A DNA stretch of 64,000 nucleotides from positions 620,001 to 684,000 of the forward strand of contig NC_064046.1 of NCBI RefSeq assembly GCF_932526225.1, in the 5' to 3' direction. Positions 1-36,100 of this stretch are shown in pieces. The DNA is from Nematostella vectensis. Lineage: Eukaryota; Cnidaria; Anthozoa; Actiniaria; Edwardsiidae. Position numbers and translations under genes: made by a program. A model generated the notes under the pieces. It worked only from the letters and a program-made list of their open reading frames with translations, did no database searches and had not been told where the DNA came from. Within the stretch, counting starts at the first letter, position 1, and each line of letters begins with the position of its first letter.

Positions 1-600
1 CATCACGATGAGAGGTGGGTACTTTCTGCTTGTATCCTAACGTCACGATGAGAGGTGGGTACTTTCTGCTTGTATCCTAACGTCACGATGAGAGGTGGGT
101 ACTTATCTGTTTGTATCCTAACATCACGATGAGAGGTGGGTACTTTCTGCTTGTATCCTAACGTCACGATGAGAGGTGGGTACTTGTCTTTTGTATCCTA
201 ACATCACGATGAGAGGTGGGTACTTTCTGCTTGTATCCTAACGTCACGATGAGAGGTGGGTACTTGTCTTTTGTATCCTAACATCACGATGAGAGGTGGG
301 TACTTGTCTGTTTGTATCCCAACATCACGATGAGAGATGGGTACTTTCTGCTTGTATCCTAACATAACGATGAGAGGTGGGTACTTATCTGCTTGTATCC
401 TAACATCACGATGAGAGGTGGGTACTTATCTGTTTGTACCCAACATCACGATGAGAGGTGGGTACTTTCTGCTTGTATCCTAACATCACGATGAGAGATG
501 GGTACTTTCTGCTTGTATCCTAACGTCACGATGAGAGGTGGGTACTTGTCTTTTGTATCCTAACATCACGATGAGAGGTGGGTACTTGCCGGGATATTCT
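1..600. repeat. 40-bp minisatellite (left window edge)
   Basis: About 14 head-to-tail copies of a unit of roughly 40 bp built around CACGATGAGAGGTGGGTACT, with 38-42 bp variants. The array runs off the left edge. Every unit carries AGAGGTGGGTAC, which would fit a splice donor (AG|GTGGGT). With a polycystin exon downstream, this may be another donor-derived array whose parent exon lies left of the window; that cannot be tested here. Confidence 0.9.
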
Positions 601-779
601 TATCAATGTATTGTTTGCACGATATCCTAACGTCACGATGTTTGCACGATTCGTAGTGATCTTGTTTAGTTGTGACTGCATGATCTGTTGTGTTGTAAAT
701 GTACTGATGTGGGTAAATGTACTGATTTGGCTTTCTCTTGAGTCTCTTGAATCTCCTGCTTCCTCGTTTGTGTATCACA

Positions 780-1209
780 TGGCTACGATCTGAGAGAGAA
801 AACCCCAGAAATATCACGGCCATGTATCGTTCTCGGTTTTCTATCCTTTTTATTTCTTATCATAGGTGTGGTAAACAGGCGTGTTCCCAGGATTGGCCGA
901 GGGGGGGGGGGGGGGGGGGTGGGGGTTGCGCAGTCATATGTAACATACGGAAAAAGCATAGTATTTGAAGATTCCTAAAAAACAAAATTATCCACTTTTT
1001 GGCCGCCAAGGTGGGGGGTTTCGCGCGCACCCTGAGCACCCCCACCCCCCCCCCCCCTGTGTACGCGCCTGGTAGAGACACCCAGAAAATGCAACGATTG
1101 TGAATCGATCTTCTCTTATCTTTCTCATCTCTGATCAGTTGTGAGAGAGACCCCGAAAGTCCTACGACTGTGTATCGATTTCCTCTAATTTCTTTCCATC
1201 TAACATCAG
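780..1209 (+). repeat. Tandem copies of a 3' splice acceptor plus exon start
   Basis: Just upstream of the exon starting at 1210 lie two to three degraded copies of a unit of about 68 bp. Each has a pyrimidine stretch, a CAG or TAG, then a version of the first 45 or so bases of the real exon (compare GAAAATGCTACGAGTGTAT in the exon with GAAAATGCAACGATTGTGA and GAAAGTCCTACGACTGTGT upstream). A MITE splits one copy. Only the 1210 acceptor opens a long frame. Confidence 0.7.
876..1071. mobile_element. MITE with G-rich/C-rich terminal inverted repeats
   Basis: A 196-bp element that starts CAGGCGTGTTCCCAGG and ends in the inverse form CCTGTGTACGCGCCTG. A run of about 18 G lies near the left end and about 13 C near the right. 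Flanks GTAAA and GTAGA look like a slightly diverged target duplication. No coding capacity. A related G-rich end is seen near 37,043. The superfamily is unknown. Confidence 0.6.
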
Positions 1210-25520
<24,311 letters not shown>

Positions 25521-27913
25521 TTGACTCTCAAAAACTCACGGCATTTTCACATTCACTTAGAGGGAATTTTCTTCTACGCATCTATTTGAACCAAATCGCC
25601 AGAACTGAAAAAAAAGTTTAGTCCAAATAAGTCCATGTAAAGCGACCATACAAGTCTCTTAATAGAGATTCTACCTTGACATTTTGTACGACCGACTTTG
25701 GTAGAAATTAGGGCGCTTACGTATCTTTTAGAAAATCATTTGAATATTGCCGGTTTTTAAGTATCTTGCATATACAAAGGCTTAGATGTGGAAAAAGCTA
25801 TATATGGAAGCTTGTATCACTTTATACCATATTTGGAAATAGCTTTATATGGAAGCTTGTATCACATTATTTCATATTTGGAAAAAGCTTTATATGAAAG
25901 CCATTCTCACTATTTTTTTATCATTTGTTGAGCACAGGTGTAACGCACATTCGAAAGTTTTCTGTTTCTTGAACGTTCTAGAAAGTTTAAAGATAACGGA
26001 AGTATTGTAGCGGCTAGCTAGAGAAAGTGAGGTTTGAGAAATCCAAAAGAATCAGCTACCGAACAAGCTTTCAGAAAAATAATTTTCCATTAAAATATGG
26101 ATATCCATTCATCTTCCTTTTTATCTAGTTATCATTTCCTTAAACAAGGACCCGCACTACAAAGGGCTTAGCTCCTTCAAGATGACAACACGCCGTAACA
26201 TTGCGTCGGTGGTGAGACTTTTTAGTTGTGTTAGTGTTAATAATTTGAACTAGAATTTGAGCACATTCCTGCTCTTTTGGTGGGTTATTTATCGATAGTA
26301 GCCAAGAGAAAATAAACCGAGCAAACGAGAAGAAAAGCGCTTCAGAAGCACAAGTTAGACCGCTAACCAATGATCTTATTTGCATAACGAGGGGAAAAAT
26401 TAAATTTTTACTCAAACGTTCATTTTTATGTACGTAGTTTTATATATATGATGGGGATAAAAAATACAATTTTCTTAATCATGGTAGTCTACAGATGATT
26501 TCCAAAATGCTTGACTGAACTCCGGAGCTCCGCACCGCGTAGCAGTTTACTGACAACTGAGCCTTTCGTGGACCTGGCCCAGGCCCTTTTATAGTGGGAG
26601 TCCTTGTTTAAAACAATAAAGAACAATAGAGAATTGAGTGTGGTTAAACTAGGCGACATGGAAATGGAAAAGTTGTATACTAACGATGGTGTATTTGCAC
26701 CGTAATAAAATGATTCACACAGGATGACCGTGCATTTTTTTTGTCCTTATACATAACTCTCGTTGGAAGGATCGTTAAAATTAACGGGTTTTGTGTGTAG
26801 CTGTACGTTGTGTACTCTGTATGTAGGGTAATAAAGCACTTCCAAGAAGGTTTCATTAATAAAATTTTATAAAAATTGGAGAGCTATTACTAGAAAACAA
26901 CTAAGCGATAATGGAAAAGGGAAAAGATGAGCTGCTCGAGGACAAAGGCTGCAGATACCAGTCGGCAAAAAATAATAGCAAATGTTTATCTTATCTCTTC
27001 GCATCCTTTATCGATAGAGAGCGATGGGAAGAGATAAAATGTGTTTAAATGCGTCACTGATGAAGAAAATCATTTCATATTGTCGAACAAGACATTTTGA
27101 AGACAAATGCAAAGAGCCTCGCTTTCATTCCTGGTTTCGGCACCAGTCTGTGCTCTCCAAGCGATAGCGGAAATGGACTAAGTATGAGGCGTCTACAACG
27201 TTGAATTTTACAGCCCGCACAGCAAGGGCTTGATAGAAATCTTCAGACATAAATAGCGATCATGATCTTTTAAAGTAGCATATCTTTTATTTCAAACAAA
27301 CATTTTACAAAAATTTCAAGAGTAATTTAAATATTTAAATCTCAGTCCGTCTATCCATTCTTTTATTTTGCAAAATGCGATAAGCATTTTTCTCATAACA
27401 TCTTTATTTTTCTCGACATTTGACTAGCTTTTGCAGAAGGTGCGAATTTTAAACTCAGCAATCCCTATTGTAAAACTTTTTTTAGTTTTTCTATCCCTTA
27501 TACTTAAATATTTACCCTTAAAGTTAAAATCATTATAGTAAATACTACTGCGTTAAATTATCACCCTAAAAACATCTATAAATAAAATACAGAGTAAAGA
27601 GAAGTTAACATAACACTCTCAAGCGTTTAGATTAAGAAAGAAAGATAGAGAAAGAAAGACTAAAGCCTCTGTTAAATAATCAAAGCTGTGAAAATTCAAA
27701 CAGAAAACACTACAATAAACTAGTTACTTAATCAGATTTAACGAGATAGCGGCTAAGAAAAGCTGAATTTTCAAATAGCTGCGGCAACAACAAAACACAC
27801 TTGGCAGCAATGAATACGTTTTGCCACGAGCCTGTAAATGCGAATTAGCTAAAAGCACCAGTCATTTTAACTTGATTATTAAGAAGAAGAACTTGCTGTG
27901 TTACTTCTATGCG
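25521..27913. other. 3' UTR of polycystin and intergenic DNA
   Basis: No open frame of interest. A 3-copy, roughly 55-bp repeat (ATATGGAAGCTTGTATCAC) lies at about 25,780-25,900. AATAAA occurs on the plus strand at 26615-26620 and again further on. On the minus strand an AATAAA (27286-27291) could end the cysteine-rich secreted protein gene. Otherwise A/T-rich DNA in which I see nothing. Confidence 0.6.
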
Positions 27914-28927
27914 TTATTGTCGTCGTTTCTCGAACTCTCGGTCGGAGTCTGGCACTAGTACGCACTGGTATTTGTCTCTGAGGCCCATGTTGTCCATGAA
28001 TGTTAGTGCGCATGTCAGACCGGACGAGCATGGACACCGACCGTCAATTCCTGGCTATAGACAAGGAAAAGCAAGTGCATTAGCAAACAAGGGAACATTG
28101 CAGAGAAGGAAAGCATAAGAAAGAAAAGGTATGTTAAGTACTTTTCTTTATCAGTTATCAAAATATTATGAAATTATTTTTGTTGCGTAGCTCACCAGTT
28201 CTCGAGGATCAATATATGATTTTTTAGACAATTTTAGCGTTACCTTACATGACGTTCTTTTGGCCATTTTCTATACCAAGGGACCAAATACCGATACGTG
28301 TGGTAATCAGATAATCACGACAGCAAAACTTGAAAATTAAAAGGACTTTTGTCCGCTCTGCTTACCATAATTGTAGGAGTACAGTGATTTCCAAGTTGCG
28401 GTCGTCTTTTGCAGACTTTTACCTCTGACTTCATCAGCGCAACACAACACTCGTCCATCTCGCAGTCCCTTGAGGTTTTGCACTGCATCCACTGAAGACA
28501 GACGAACGAATATCTTAGCGCCTATTGCTCTAACCAATGAGGTACTTTTTAAACTGCGTGTTTCGAAGCTGTTTGTTTCCTCCAGAAAGGTCCAACCGTA
28601 ACGTATCCCAAATTTTTTAACAAATTTTGGTCAAAAAGCAACACACCTTTAGATAAACCAAGACATCTGTTTTGAGCTTTTTAGTCCTCTTCTTATCACC
28701 CCTCATTATCGCTCAATTTCCCTTTTGTATTCCCTTTTAACAAGTCGGTAGTTGTTCTAAGAAATAACTCGTGTTTTGTTTTCTGTCGAGATCAACGGCG
28801 GCTTATTCTAAAGAGAAATAGCTGAATGTCTTACCGAGGTTCCCTGGTGTTTTCCTTTAGTTACAGGTGAAGCGATCACCACTGATGCAACCAGCAGACT
28901 TACTAAAACAGCCATAGGCAGATCCAT
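27914..28927 (-). CDS. Secreted ten-cysteine protein, prokineticin/colipase/Dickkopf-like
   Basis: Three exons on the minus strand, 28927-28835, 28491-28366 and 28054-27914, all phase 0 with GT-AG borders, giving 119 residues. Exon 1 is a signal peptide (MDLPMAVLVSLLVASVVIAS) plus a short basic linker. Exons 2 and 3 hold ten cysteines: C-x5-C-x4-CC-x10-C, then GNHC, RCPC, TC and QC. The single C, paired CC, G-x-x-C and C-x-C order is that of the colipase-like fold shared by prokineticins, Dickkopf C-domains and colipase. The protein ends in a basic tail with KRRQ. It could act as an extracellular ligand or inhibitor; related folds also occur in venom peptides, but nothing here shows that role. 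The N-terminal AVIT of true prokineticins is absent. Confidence 0.8.
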
Positions 28928-29018
28928 TCTGATGTAACAAATCTTGGAGACACAGCAGGAGTTTCACTCTTTTAAGAGACACTTGCTAAAAGCCACACTT
29001 TTCTAGTTGACTTGGTCC

Positions 29019-29026
29019 CTTTTATA
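29019..29026 (-). promoter_or_regulatory. TATA box of the ten-cysteine protein gene
   Basis: TATAAAAG on the minus strand, about 92 bp upstream of the start codon at 28927. A transcription start near 28,990 would leave a 5' UTR of about 65 nt. Confidence 0.6.
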
Positions 29027-29500
29027 CAAAGTTTGTTGATAAGGTGTTTCCTGGGGGCCACTCAAAACGCTTTAAATCACCGTCAGTGATTGGTGAATAA
29101 TTCTCTTCCCTTTGCATATCTATTAATATATCTTAAGAAGAAAGAAACGGAAGAAAAGGCCATTATCATTTGTTTATAATTACTGTCTCTCTACTTACTT
29201 ACACTTTCTATTATGACTTTGGAAACGGAAGTATTCTTTTTCTTAATAATAATTTTAAAGACGGCGGAATGGAAATTAAAAAATTATTGAAGGGGAATTT
29301 CATCCTCTTTAACCGAAAAAATGTCTTAAAATGCTGTTTGCTTTCTTTAACCCCAGAAAATATTGTGGGAAAAGGCGGGATTGTTTGTAATCGTCAGATA
29401 CCATCCAACCATCACTTATGTAAACTTTTCTTAAAGGAAGTCGATAACTCTTGGTTGATTTTTATAGTACGACGCGCTACCGCGGCCACTGCATTGTTTT

Positions 29501-29508
<8 letters not shown>

Positions 29509-29531
<23 letters not shown>

Positions 29532-29665
29532 GTTGGTTAAAAGCGGGTATTCGTACCATTGCACCTGGGGAGTAGGGACATAAAAGGGGGATAATGGTTG
29601 TGATACGGGTAGAGGTAGGTGGCAGGGGTGAGGGCGGGAGGGTATTGGGGATAATGCTAAAGTAA
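29509..29665 (+). repeat. Dispersed repeat, copy 1
   Basis: Contains AAAGCGGGTATTCGTACCAT and TGGCAGGGGTGAGGGCGGGA. Most of it recurs in opposite orientation at 58,918-59,050 with roughly 85-90 percent identity by eye. Preceded by long T and G runs. Type of element unknown. Confidence 0.75.
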
Positions 29666-31299
29666 GTGGAGTTGGACTATAAGGAGGGTTCGGTAAAGTG
29701 ATGCGGTTGTTCTTACCATGGTGTATAGGGCGAATGGGAAGGTTAAGAAGGAGGTAGTGGGTAGGGGAGGTTCGCATTCGAGTCGTGTTTCAAAGTGGGA
29801 TTTCGTTGTGTTCTTTTGCGCACTTAAACATTTATTTGCCAGGCTGGTTGGATGGGAAATCTCTGCATCCTAGTCAATCACTGTCCTTATTGTCTGCCAA
29901 GGTGAACACTATAGCCTATGTCTTATTGTAGTAGATATAATAAAATCCTATAGTTTATTCTTGCGCGCGCTTTTGTTGGCTTAAACAGATTGAGATTTTT
30001 GTGGTATGGTAAAATAAAAGCCGAATTCAATTAACCACAGGGCTCCCGCACATAACGAAAATCCACTTCTAAAAACGCATAAAACTCAAGTGGAAATAAT
30101 TTATCTAAAGCACTCTTATAATGTCTAACAAGGTTAACAGTAACCTACTAGCATTTTACAATGGAATCGAAATCATTTCCTTTTGCAAAATTTCCTAGGA
30201 AGGATGTCTTCTAACAGTTTTTTTTAATAAACAAAACAGACAATTTCTATCGTTACGATAATCTTTTCAACCTGCCCTTGACATTACTTTACTTTAGTTT
30301 TTTCATCCGCTCTGGTTAAGTATAATCCTTCACGTGTTATAAGCTAAAGAGAGTAAAAGCGGAAATCTGTAGTATTTTGTAGAGTAGTAATAGCGCGTAA
30401 GAAAAGGCCTCGAGTGGTTAGCTGACACGTGCTGATTAAAGGCCTGCCTACTAGTCATGATAGCTGAGCACGATTTGGCTAAATATAGTTGGCATTGACA
30501 ACGCGAGTTGTCGTGGCAACGAATTGTAAATTTGGCAGAGACGCTTAGTATGATTTTTCATCATTTTTAAAGGGACCACGTCCCGAATCACGAGTTTTCC
30601 TTGGGCCAGGGTTTATTCTACAAGGGTATAGACGTGACATCTGGCTTATTTGAGGGTACATCTAACGTGGCTCGGTCGCTTTTTATAGATGGATCGTCGA
30701 ATACTTTCCCTTTTCCATGTTGTATATAGGTACACGGCACCCCTCCCCCCCTCCCCCAGCAGATATGCTTATTAGTGATGTCACGCGGCTCTTTGGCGTG
30801 ACGCATCCCATCCGTTGTTTATAGAGGTGTATTTCACCGACGTTTCACATCTGACTGGGGGGGACCAACCATTTAATATGTGACGGGTCGGTAATGAAGC
30901 TAGAAAAAGATAAACTAAATTCGAGCAAGACAAATTCTAAAGGAAAATATACAAAAAGCAATCCTTGACTAAAAGGCACAGACATCCTAGAAAAAAAAGA
31001 TAAAAGATCAAGCCTGATCACGCATGAAAATATCTGTTATCTGAGAATTTAAGAAATAAAATAATTGTCTGTTATCGGTAATATATCAATTAGTCGGTCT
31101 CTTATCTTGTAAGAAGTCATAACAGAAGAATTGCACGATAAAAGATTAAAGAAACCCTCAACGCGAGTTATTAAAAAATAGTCTGCTTGCTGGCTCTATC
31201 CTGGGGTCATTTATCAATTTTTTTTAACGTTGGGAATCCTGTGGCTCGCAAAGTGACGAAGAGGACTGGGTCGGCTTCCTATCAGCAACGCACTTAAAA

Positions 31300-31319
31300 G
31301 CGAAACCGCGCTATAAAAG
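31300..31319 (+). promoter_or_regulatory. TATA-bearing 20-bp element (right-facing copy)
   Basis: GCGAAACCGCGCTATAAAAG. The identical 20-mer occurs inverted at 32093-32112, so the two face each other across about 775 bp. Downstream lies AACCAACATGGCGGACTAA, a three-codon minimal frame only. A core promoter is plausible; its product is unknown. Confidence 0.45.
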
Positions 31320-31496
31320 GGATAGGGACGCCCCCTTTTCACACCACGAGAAGTTTGACATCAGAACCAACATGGCGGACTAACCGTTAGGCAGAGCTAT
31401 AGACACACAATTACGTAATACTAGAAGTTTCTAATAGAAAGTGAATGCTCGGAGGATGGGACGACGAACATGTTTCCGTACAGGGGTTCTCAAAAA

Positions 31497-31860
31497 AGAC
31501 CGCTGATCAGCATAAAATAAAAAATCAGCCGACTGGGAATCAGCGACTATATGAAACACGCGCATGCGCTAAAACACCGCTGATCGATATGAAATCAATA
31601 TACAAATCAGCCGACTGAGAAGCCTATGGTGTGGACACGAAAAATGGACTATATGAAACTCGCGCATGCGCTAAAAAACACAGATCAGCATAAAATCAAA
31701 ATACAAATCAGCCGACTGGGAAACCTGTGGTATGGACACGAAAAATCGCATCCTTTATATGAAACTCGCGCATGCGCTAAAAAGACCGCTGATCTGCATG
31801 AAATAAAAATACAAATCAACCGACTGGCTAGCCTGTGGTGGGGACACGAAAAATCATATG
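31497..31860 (+). repeat. About 110-bp tandem repeat, four copies
   Basis: Each copy has AATCAGCCGACTGG, GTGGACACGAAAAAT, then ATATGAAACTCGCGCATGCG and a CCGCTGATC-like segment. Copies are diverged. They lie between the two facing TATA elements. Confidence 0.85.
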
Positions 31861-32092
31861 CGATACCAAGATTAGACTTGCTCTCCGGTCGCTCCGCTCC
31901 CTCCGAGCAAAAACTCTGAATCCGTCCTTTTAAACCCACAAAACTTCCTCAACTTTCTAAACTTAATTTTTTTTTTCTACCTTTGGTAGTTTATATGGAA
32001 CCAAATATTCTATTTCGATAAGAAAATCCGATACGTCTTGACAGTTCGACGGCTGAGCGACAACTGGAGGTGTCGCTGCCCTGGGCAGGCTT

Positions 32093-32112
32093 CTTTTATA
32101 GCGCGGTTTCGC
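32093..32112 (-). promoter_or_regulatory. TATA-bearing 20-bp element (left-facing copy)
   Basis: The minus strand reads the same 20-mer as 31300-31319. Just downstream on that strand are two small hairpins (CTGCCC/GGGCAG and AGCGACA/TGTCGCT). A short non-coding transcript is possible but unproven. Confidence 0.45.
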
Positions 32113-32163
32113 GTTTAAACGCACTTTTCACATCTTCCCATCGCTTACTGTCGATGAAGGACG

Positions 32164-32290
32164 ATGCAGTCCTTACGTGTATTCGCCACCGGTCACCCAT
32201 CCACCAAGTAACCACGCCTGGTTGTGCTTAACTTCGCTTACTTAGAAGAACGCGGCCAACCTCACTTAATTCCACAACGTCGTAACAGTC
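32164..32290 (-). pseudogene. 5S rRNA-like sequence (pseudogene or 5S-derived SINE)
   Basis: The minus strand contains CGAAGTTAAGC, GTGGTTACTTGG, GGATGGGTGACCGG and GAATAC in the order and near the spacing of the internal promoter of eukaryotic 5S rRNA. The first 50 bases are only weakly 5S-like and the end helix does not pair well. So it is a diverged pseudogene or the head of a 5S-derived SINE rather than a normal 5S gene. Confidence 0.6.
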
Positions 32291-32847
32291 GTCTAGGGTT
32301 TGACCCCCCCCCCCCCTCCCCCCGAGGTTAACACACGACTCGCGAAGGCTATAGTTAATGATCTTTTCTTGACGGGCCGCAGAATTCTGGAGCAATATCC
32401 CACTTAACTGCTGATGGTGATAGGTAATGATTTTTTTGCAGACGAGTGTTACGACTATATGGAAACCAGGCTGTCAATCATTCATTCATTGCTTAGCAAC
32501 CCAAGGGAGTGCAAACCAGGGTACTATAGTCATCGATATGTAAAAGTGCTGAATTTATTTCTCTCATGATCAAGAGAAAAAAGGAAAATATTTTATAGCT
32601 GGTTTTTCGTCGATATATAAAATTGCTTAATATCTTTCTCTCAAAACAGACTTGGCGTTAATTTTATTTGTGACGACCTTTTTAACGAACTAGAATCTAG
32701 TGTTTTGTACATGTTTACACTGGTCTATAGCCCGTAAGTTCCCAAGATGCCATGCAGCCGATCATCACCTATTTTTTTATTTAGAAGAAAAATACAATTG
32801 CTATTTAACATTAGTTTTATGCAGGTTGATATATGATGAGAGGATCA

Positions 32848-33150
32848 TGTGGTGCTTGGGTCCTGCTCACGTGACTTGAGAACATAAAGTGGTGTCTTTC
32901 TCGTTGAAGATCGTAGTGCATCATGGGAGAATCACTTTGGTGTTTTGGTCCTGCTCACGTGACTTGAGAACATAAAGTGGTGTCTTTCTCGTTGAAGATC
33001 GTAGTGCATCATGGGAGAATCACGTGGTGTTTTGGTCCTGCTCACGTGTCTTGAGAACATAAAGTGGTGTCTTACTCTCGGAGATCGTTGTGCATGATGG
33101 GAGGATCACGTGGTGTTTAGGTCCAGGTCACGTGTTTTGAGGGCCTAGTG
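32848..33150. repeat. 93-bp tandem repeat reaching into the SLC46-like stop codon
   Basis: Three to four copies of a unit with GGTCCTGCTCACGTGACTTG, AACATAAAGTGGTGTC and GTGCATCATGGGAGAATCAC. The copy nearest 33,110-33,150 is the end of the SLC46-like coding exon itself (codons GPQNT and stop), so the array grew from, or into, the gene's 3' end. Confidence 0.85.
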
Positions 33151-36100
33151 GTGTCGACAGGTCCATCTCTTCCTCCACGTGTTGGGAGTTCTTCTTTGAT
33201 ACGTTATCCTCAGGAAAGCGTATACAACTGAAAAAATGACACCTCCTTTATAAAACCGAATTAATGAATCATCCATCATCAAATCAACTTTCTGGAATGG
33301 TGTAACTAGAAAGACGAGACAAGCCGGTAGGCGTAGAAAAAAAGTAGGTTGTCTATGTAGACGATTTGGACAGGGGGAAGTTAAAGTTTTATGAAGTATG
33401 CCACGAGGTTGAAATGGTATGTTTACGCCCCCTGTGTAAACAGATAGTAGTTTTGCTGATGTTTTGAGCGGTAGCCCTTCGCCAGTGCAAACGAGCTTTC
33501 TTCTTATACAATTTCAGCCTTGTGTTGATTTATTTCCCTAATTCTATCAGACCTAGGCAGATCACCTAGTTATTCAGGTTACAACGTTCCACACTTTCAT
33601 TTAAACCTGATACAGTCTATACTTTCTTTATTTTGATTGACATGAAGATTTCCTGAAGTCGAACTTGGAATGGTCAAAGTTGTTTAAAATTACCCGTTTT
33701 CGTGTCCTTTATCATTCTTACCTTAAAATCACGAACGGAATGAACATGATAGCGGCGCTGAGGAAGAAAACAAACCCAGGCATACCAAACCGCATGGACT
33801 CGGGATAAATGGTGTTGAACAACAGGGTACCCGACAGCTCCATGAGGGTCTGGATTACTGTTATCGAGGCAAACAGGCTCCCTGTGGACAAAAAGGGAGT
33901 GAGGAGAGCTGGGGCCGTACGGCGACGGCGCCAGTGCTGAAAAGCGCAAGAATAGTTACAGTATCGCGCGGTTAAACCAGCCTCCTGGTTTTGAAATGGC
34001 GGCTTTTTACCGGCGAACTGTCATATTTTGGCGAATGCTAAGAAAACTAGGGCAAAGCTAAGGCTATAATTTTCTTTATGACTCCCTCATGATTACCCAG
34101 ATCTGTCTCTTTCACACAGTATGGTTTTAATGATGTATACTAAGTCAAAACAGCGACTGAAGAGACTGAAGTCAGTATATTTACTCGAACGATTCAACAC
34201 TATGATTGTTTGTTTTCGCCAGAGCACTCGCATTGACAGGACCGAAAAAATTAAATTAAATTCTGTTTCTTTATATAGATAACTACAGGTCAGATTTCAG
34301 AGGGATTGTTTGGGTATTTTTAGTCATTGGAGGGGGAGGGGGAGGGGGGTTCACAGATTTCTTCTATTTGTAGGCGCCATTTTCTTTCATGTCCTTTTTG
34401 TAAAGTTTAAGCACTATTGGGGGGGGGGGGGTATGCATAATTCCAACGAACATCACTACACAGCACCTTAGTTATAAATTTCTTCCCTCCATCCCCCACC
34501 ACCCCCTCCCTGATAACCACGTTTAAAAATATTGCCGAAAAAGTAAGAAAAACATCCGGTGACTTCCAGCAGTTAAGTCCAAGTAGCCTCACCTTGTTCC
34601 TCAGGTCCTACTATAGTAGCCTCACCTTGTTCGTCAGGTCCTACTATAGTAGCCTCACCTTGTTCGTCAGGTCCTTCTATTGTAGCCTCACCTTGTTCGT
34701 CTGGTCCTACTATTGTAGCCTCACCTTGTTCGTTGGGTCCTACTATAGTAGCCTCACCTTGTTCTTCGGGTCCTTCTATTGTAGCCTCACCTTGTTCGTT
34801 GGGTCCTACTATAGTAGCCTCACCTTGTTCGTCAGGTCCTTCTATTGTAGCCTCACCTTGTTCGTTGGGTCCTACTATAGTAGCCTCACCTTGTTCGTCG
34901 GGTCCTACTATAGTAGCCTCACCTTGTTCGTCAGGTCCTACTATTGTAGCCTCACCTTGTTCGTCAGGTCCTACTATAGTAGCCTCATCTGGTTCGTCAG
35001 GTCCTACTATAGTAGCCTCACCTTGTTCGTCGGGTCCTACTATAGTAGCCTCACCTTGTTCGTCAGGTCCTACTATAGTAGCCTCACCTTGTTCGTCGGG
35101 TCCTACTATTGTAGCCTCACCTTGTTTGTCAGGTCCTACTATAGTAGCCTCACCTTGTTCGTCGGGTCCTACTATAGTAGCCTCACCTGGTTCGTCAGGT
35201 CCTACTATTGTAGCCTCACCTTGTTCGTCTGGTCCTACTATAGTAGCCTCACCTTGTTCGTCAGGTCCTACTATAGTAGCCTCACCTTGTTCGTCTGGTC
35301 CTACTATTGTAGCCTCACCTTGTTCGTTGGGTCCTACTATAGTAGCCTCATCTGGTTCGTCAGGTCCTACTATTGTAGCCTCACCTTGTTCGTTGGGTCC
35401 TACTATAGTAGCCTTATCTGGTTCGTCAGGTCCTACTATTGTAGCCTCACCTTGTTCGTCAGGTCCTACTATAGTAGCCTCACCTTGTTCGTCAGGTCCT
35501 ACTATAGTAGCCTCATCTGGTTCGTCAGGTCCTACTATTGTAGCCTCACCTTGTTCGTTGGGTCCTACTATTGTAGCCTCACCTTGTTCGTCGGGTCCTA
35601 CTATAGTAGCCTCACCTTGTTCGTCGGGTCCTACTATAGTAGCCTCACCTTGTTCGTCTGGTCCTACTATTGTAGCCTCACCTTGTTCGTTGGGTCCTAC
35701 TATAGTAGCCTCATCTGGTTCGTCAGGTCCTACTATTGTAGCCTCACCTTGTTCGTTGGGTCCTACTATAGTAGCCTCATCTGGTTCGTCAGGTCCTACT
35801 ATTGTAGCCTCACCTTGTTCGTCAGGTCCTACTATAGTAGCCTCACCTTGTTCGTCAGGTCCTACTATAGTAGCCTCATCTGGTTCGTCAGGTCCTACTA
35901 TTGTAGCCTCACCTTGTTCGTCAGGTCCTACTATTGTAGCCTCATCTGGTTCGTCAGGTCCTACTATTGTAGCCTCACCTTGTTTGTCAGGTCATACTAT
36001 AGTAGCCTCACCTTGTTCGTCAGGTCCTACTATAGTAGCTTCACCTTGTTCGTCGGGTCCTACTATTGTAGCCTCACCTTGTTCGTCGGGTCCTTCTATT

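Larger units (their letters stand above)
28928..33127. other. Intergenic region between two minus-strand genes
   Basis: No convincing coding gene. It holds the TATA box above, a poly(T)/poly(G) run with a dispersed repeat (29,498-29,665), a four-unit repeat (31,500-31,860), two facing TATA elements, a 5S-like sequence and a 93-bp repeat array. The remaining A/T-rich DNA shows nothing I can support. Confidence 0.6.

Noticed and set aside
1-600. CRISPR-like array
   Set aside because: The unit is continuous with no unique spacers, in animal DNA; it is a minisatellite.
29170-29583. 137-codon plus-strand frame
   Set aside because: Ends in a poly-T/poly-G tract, no domain or good splice context; probably chance.
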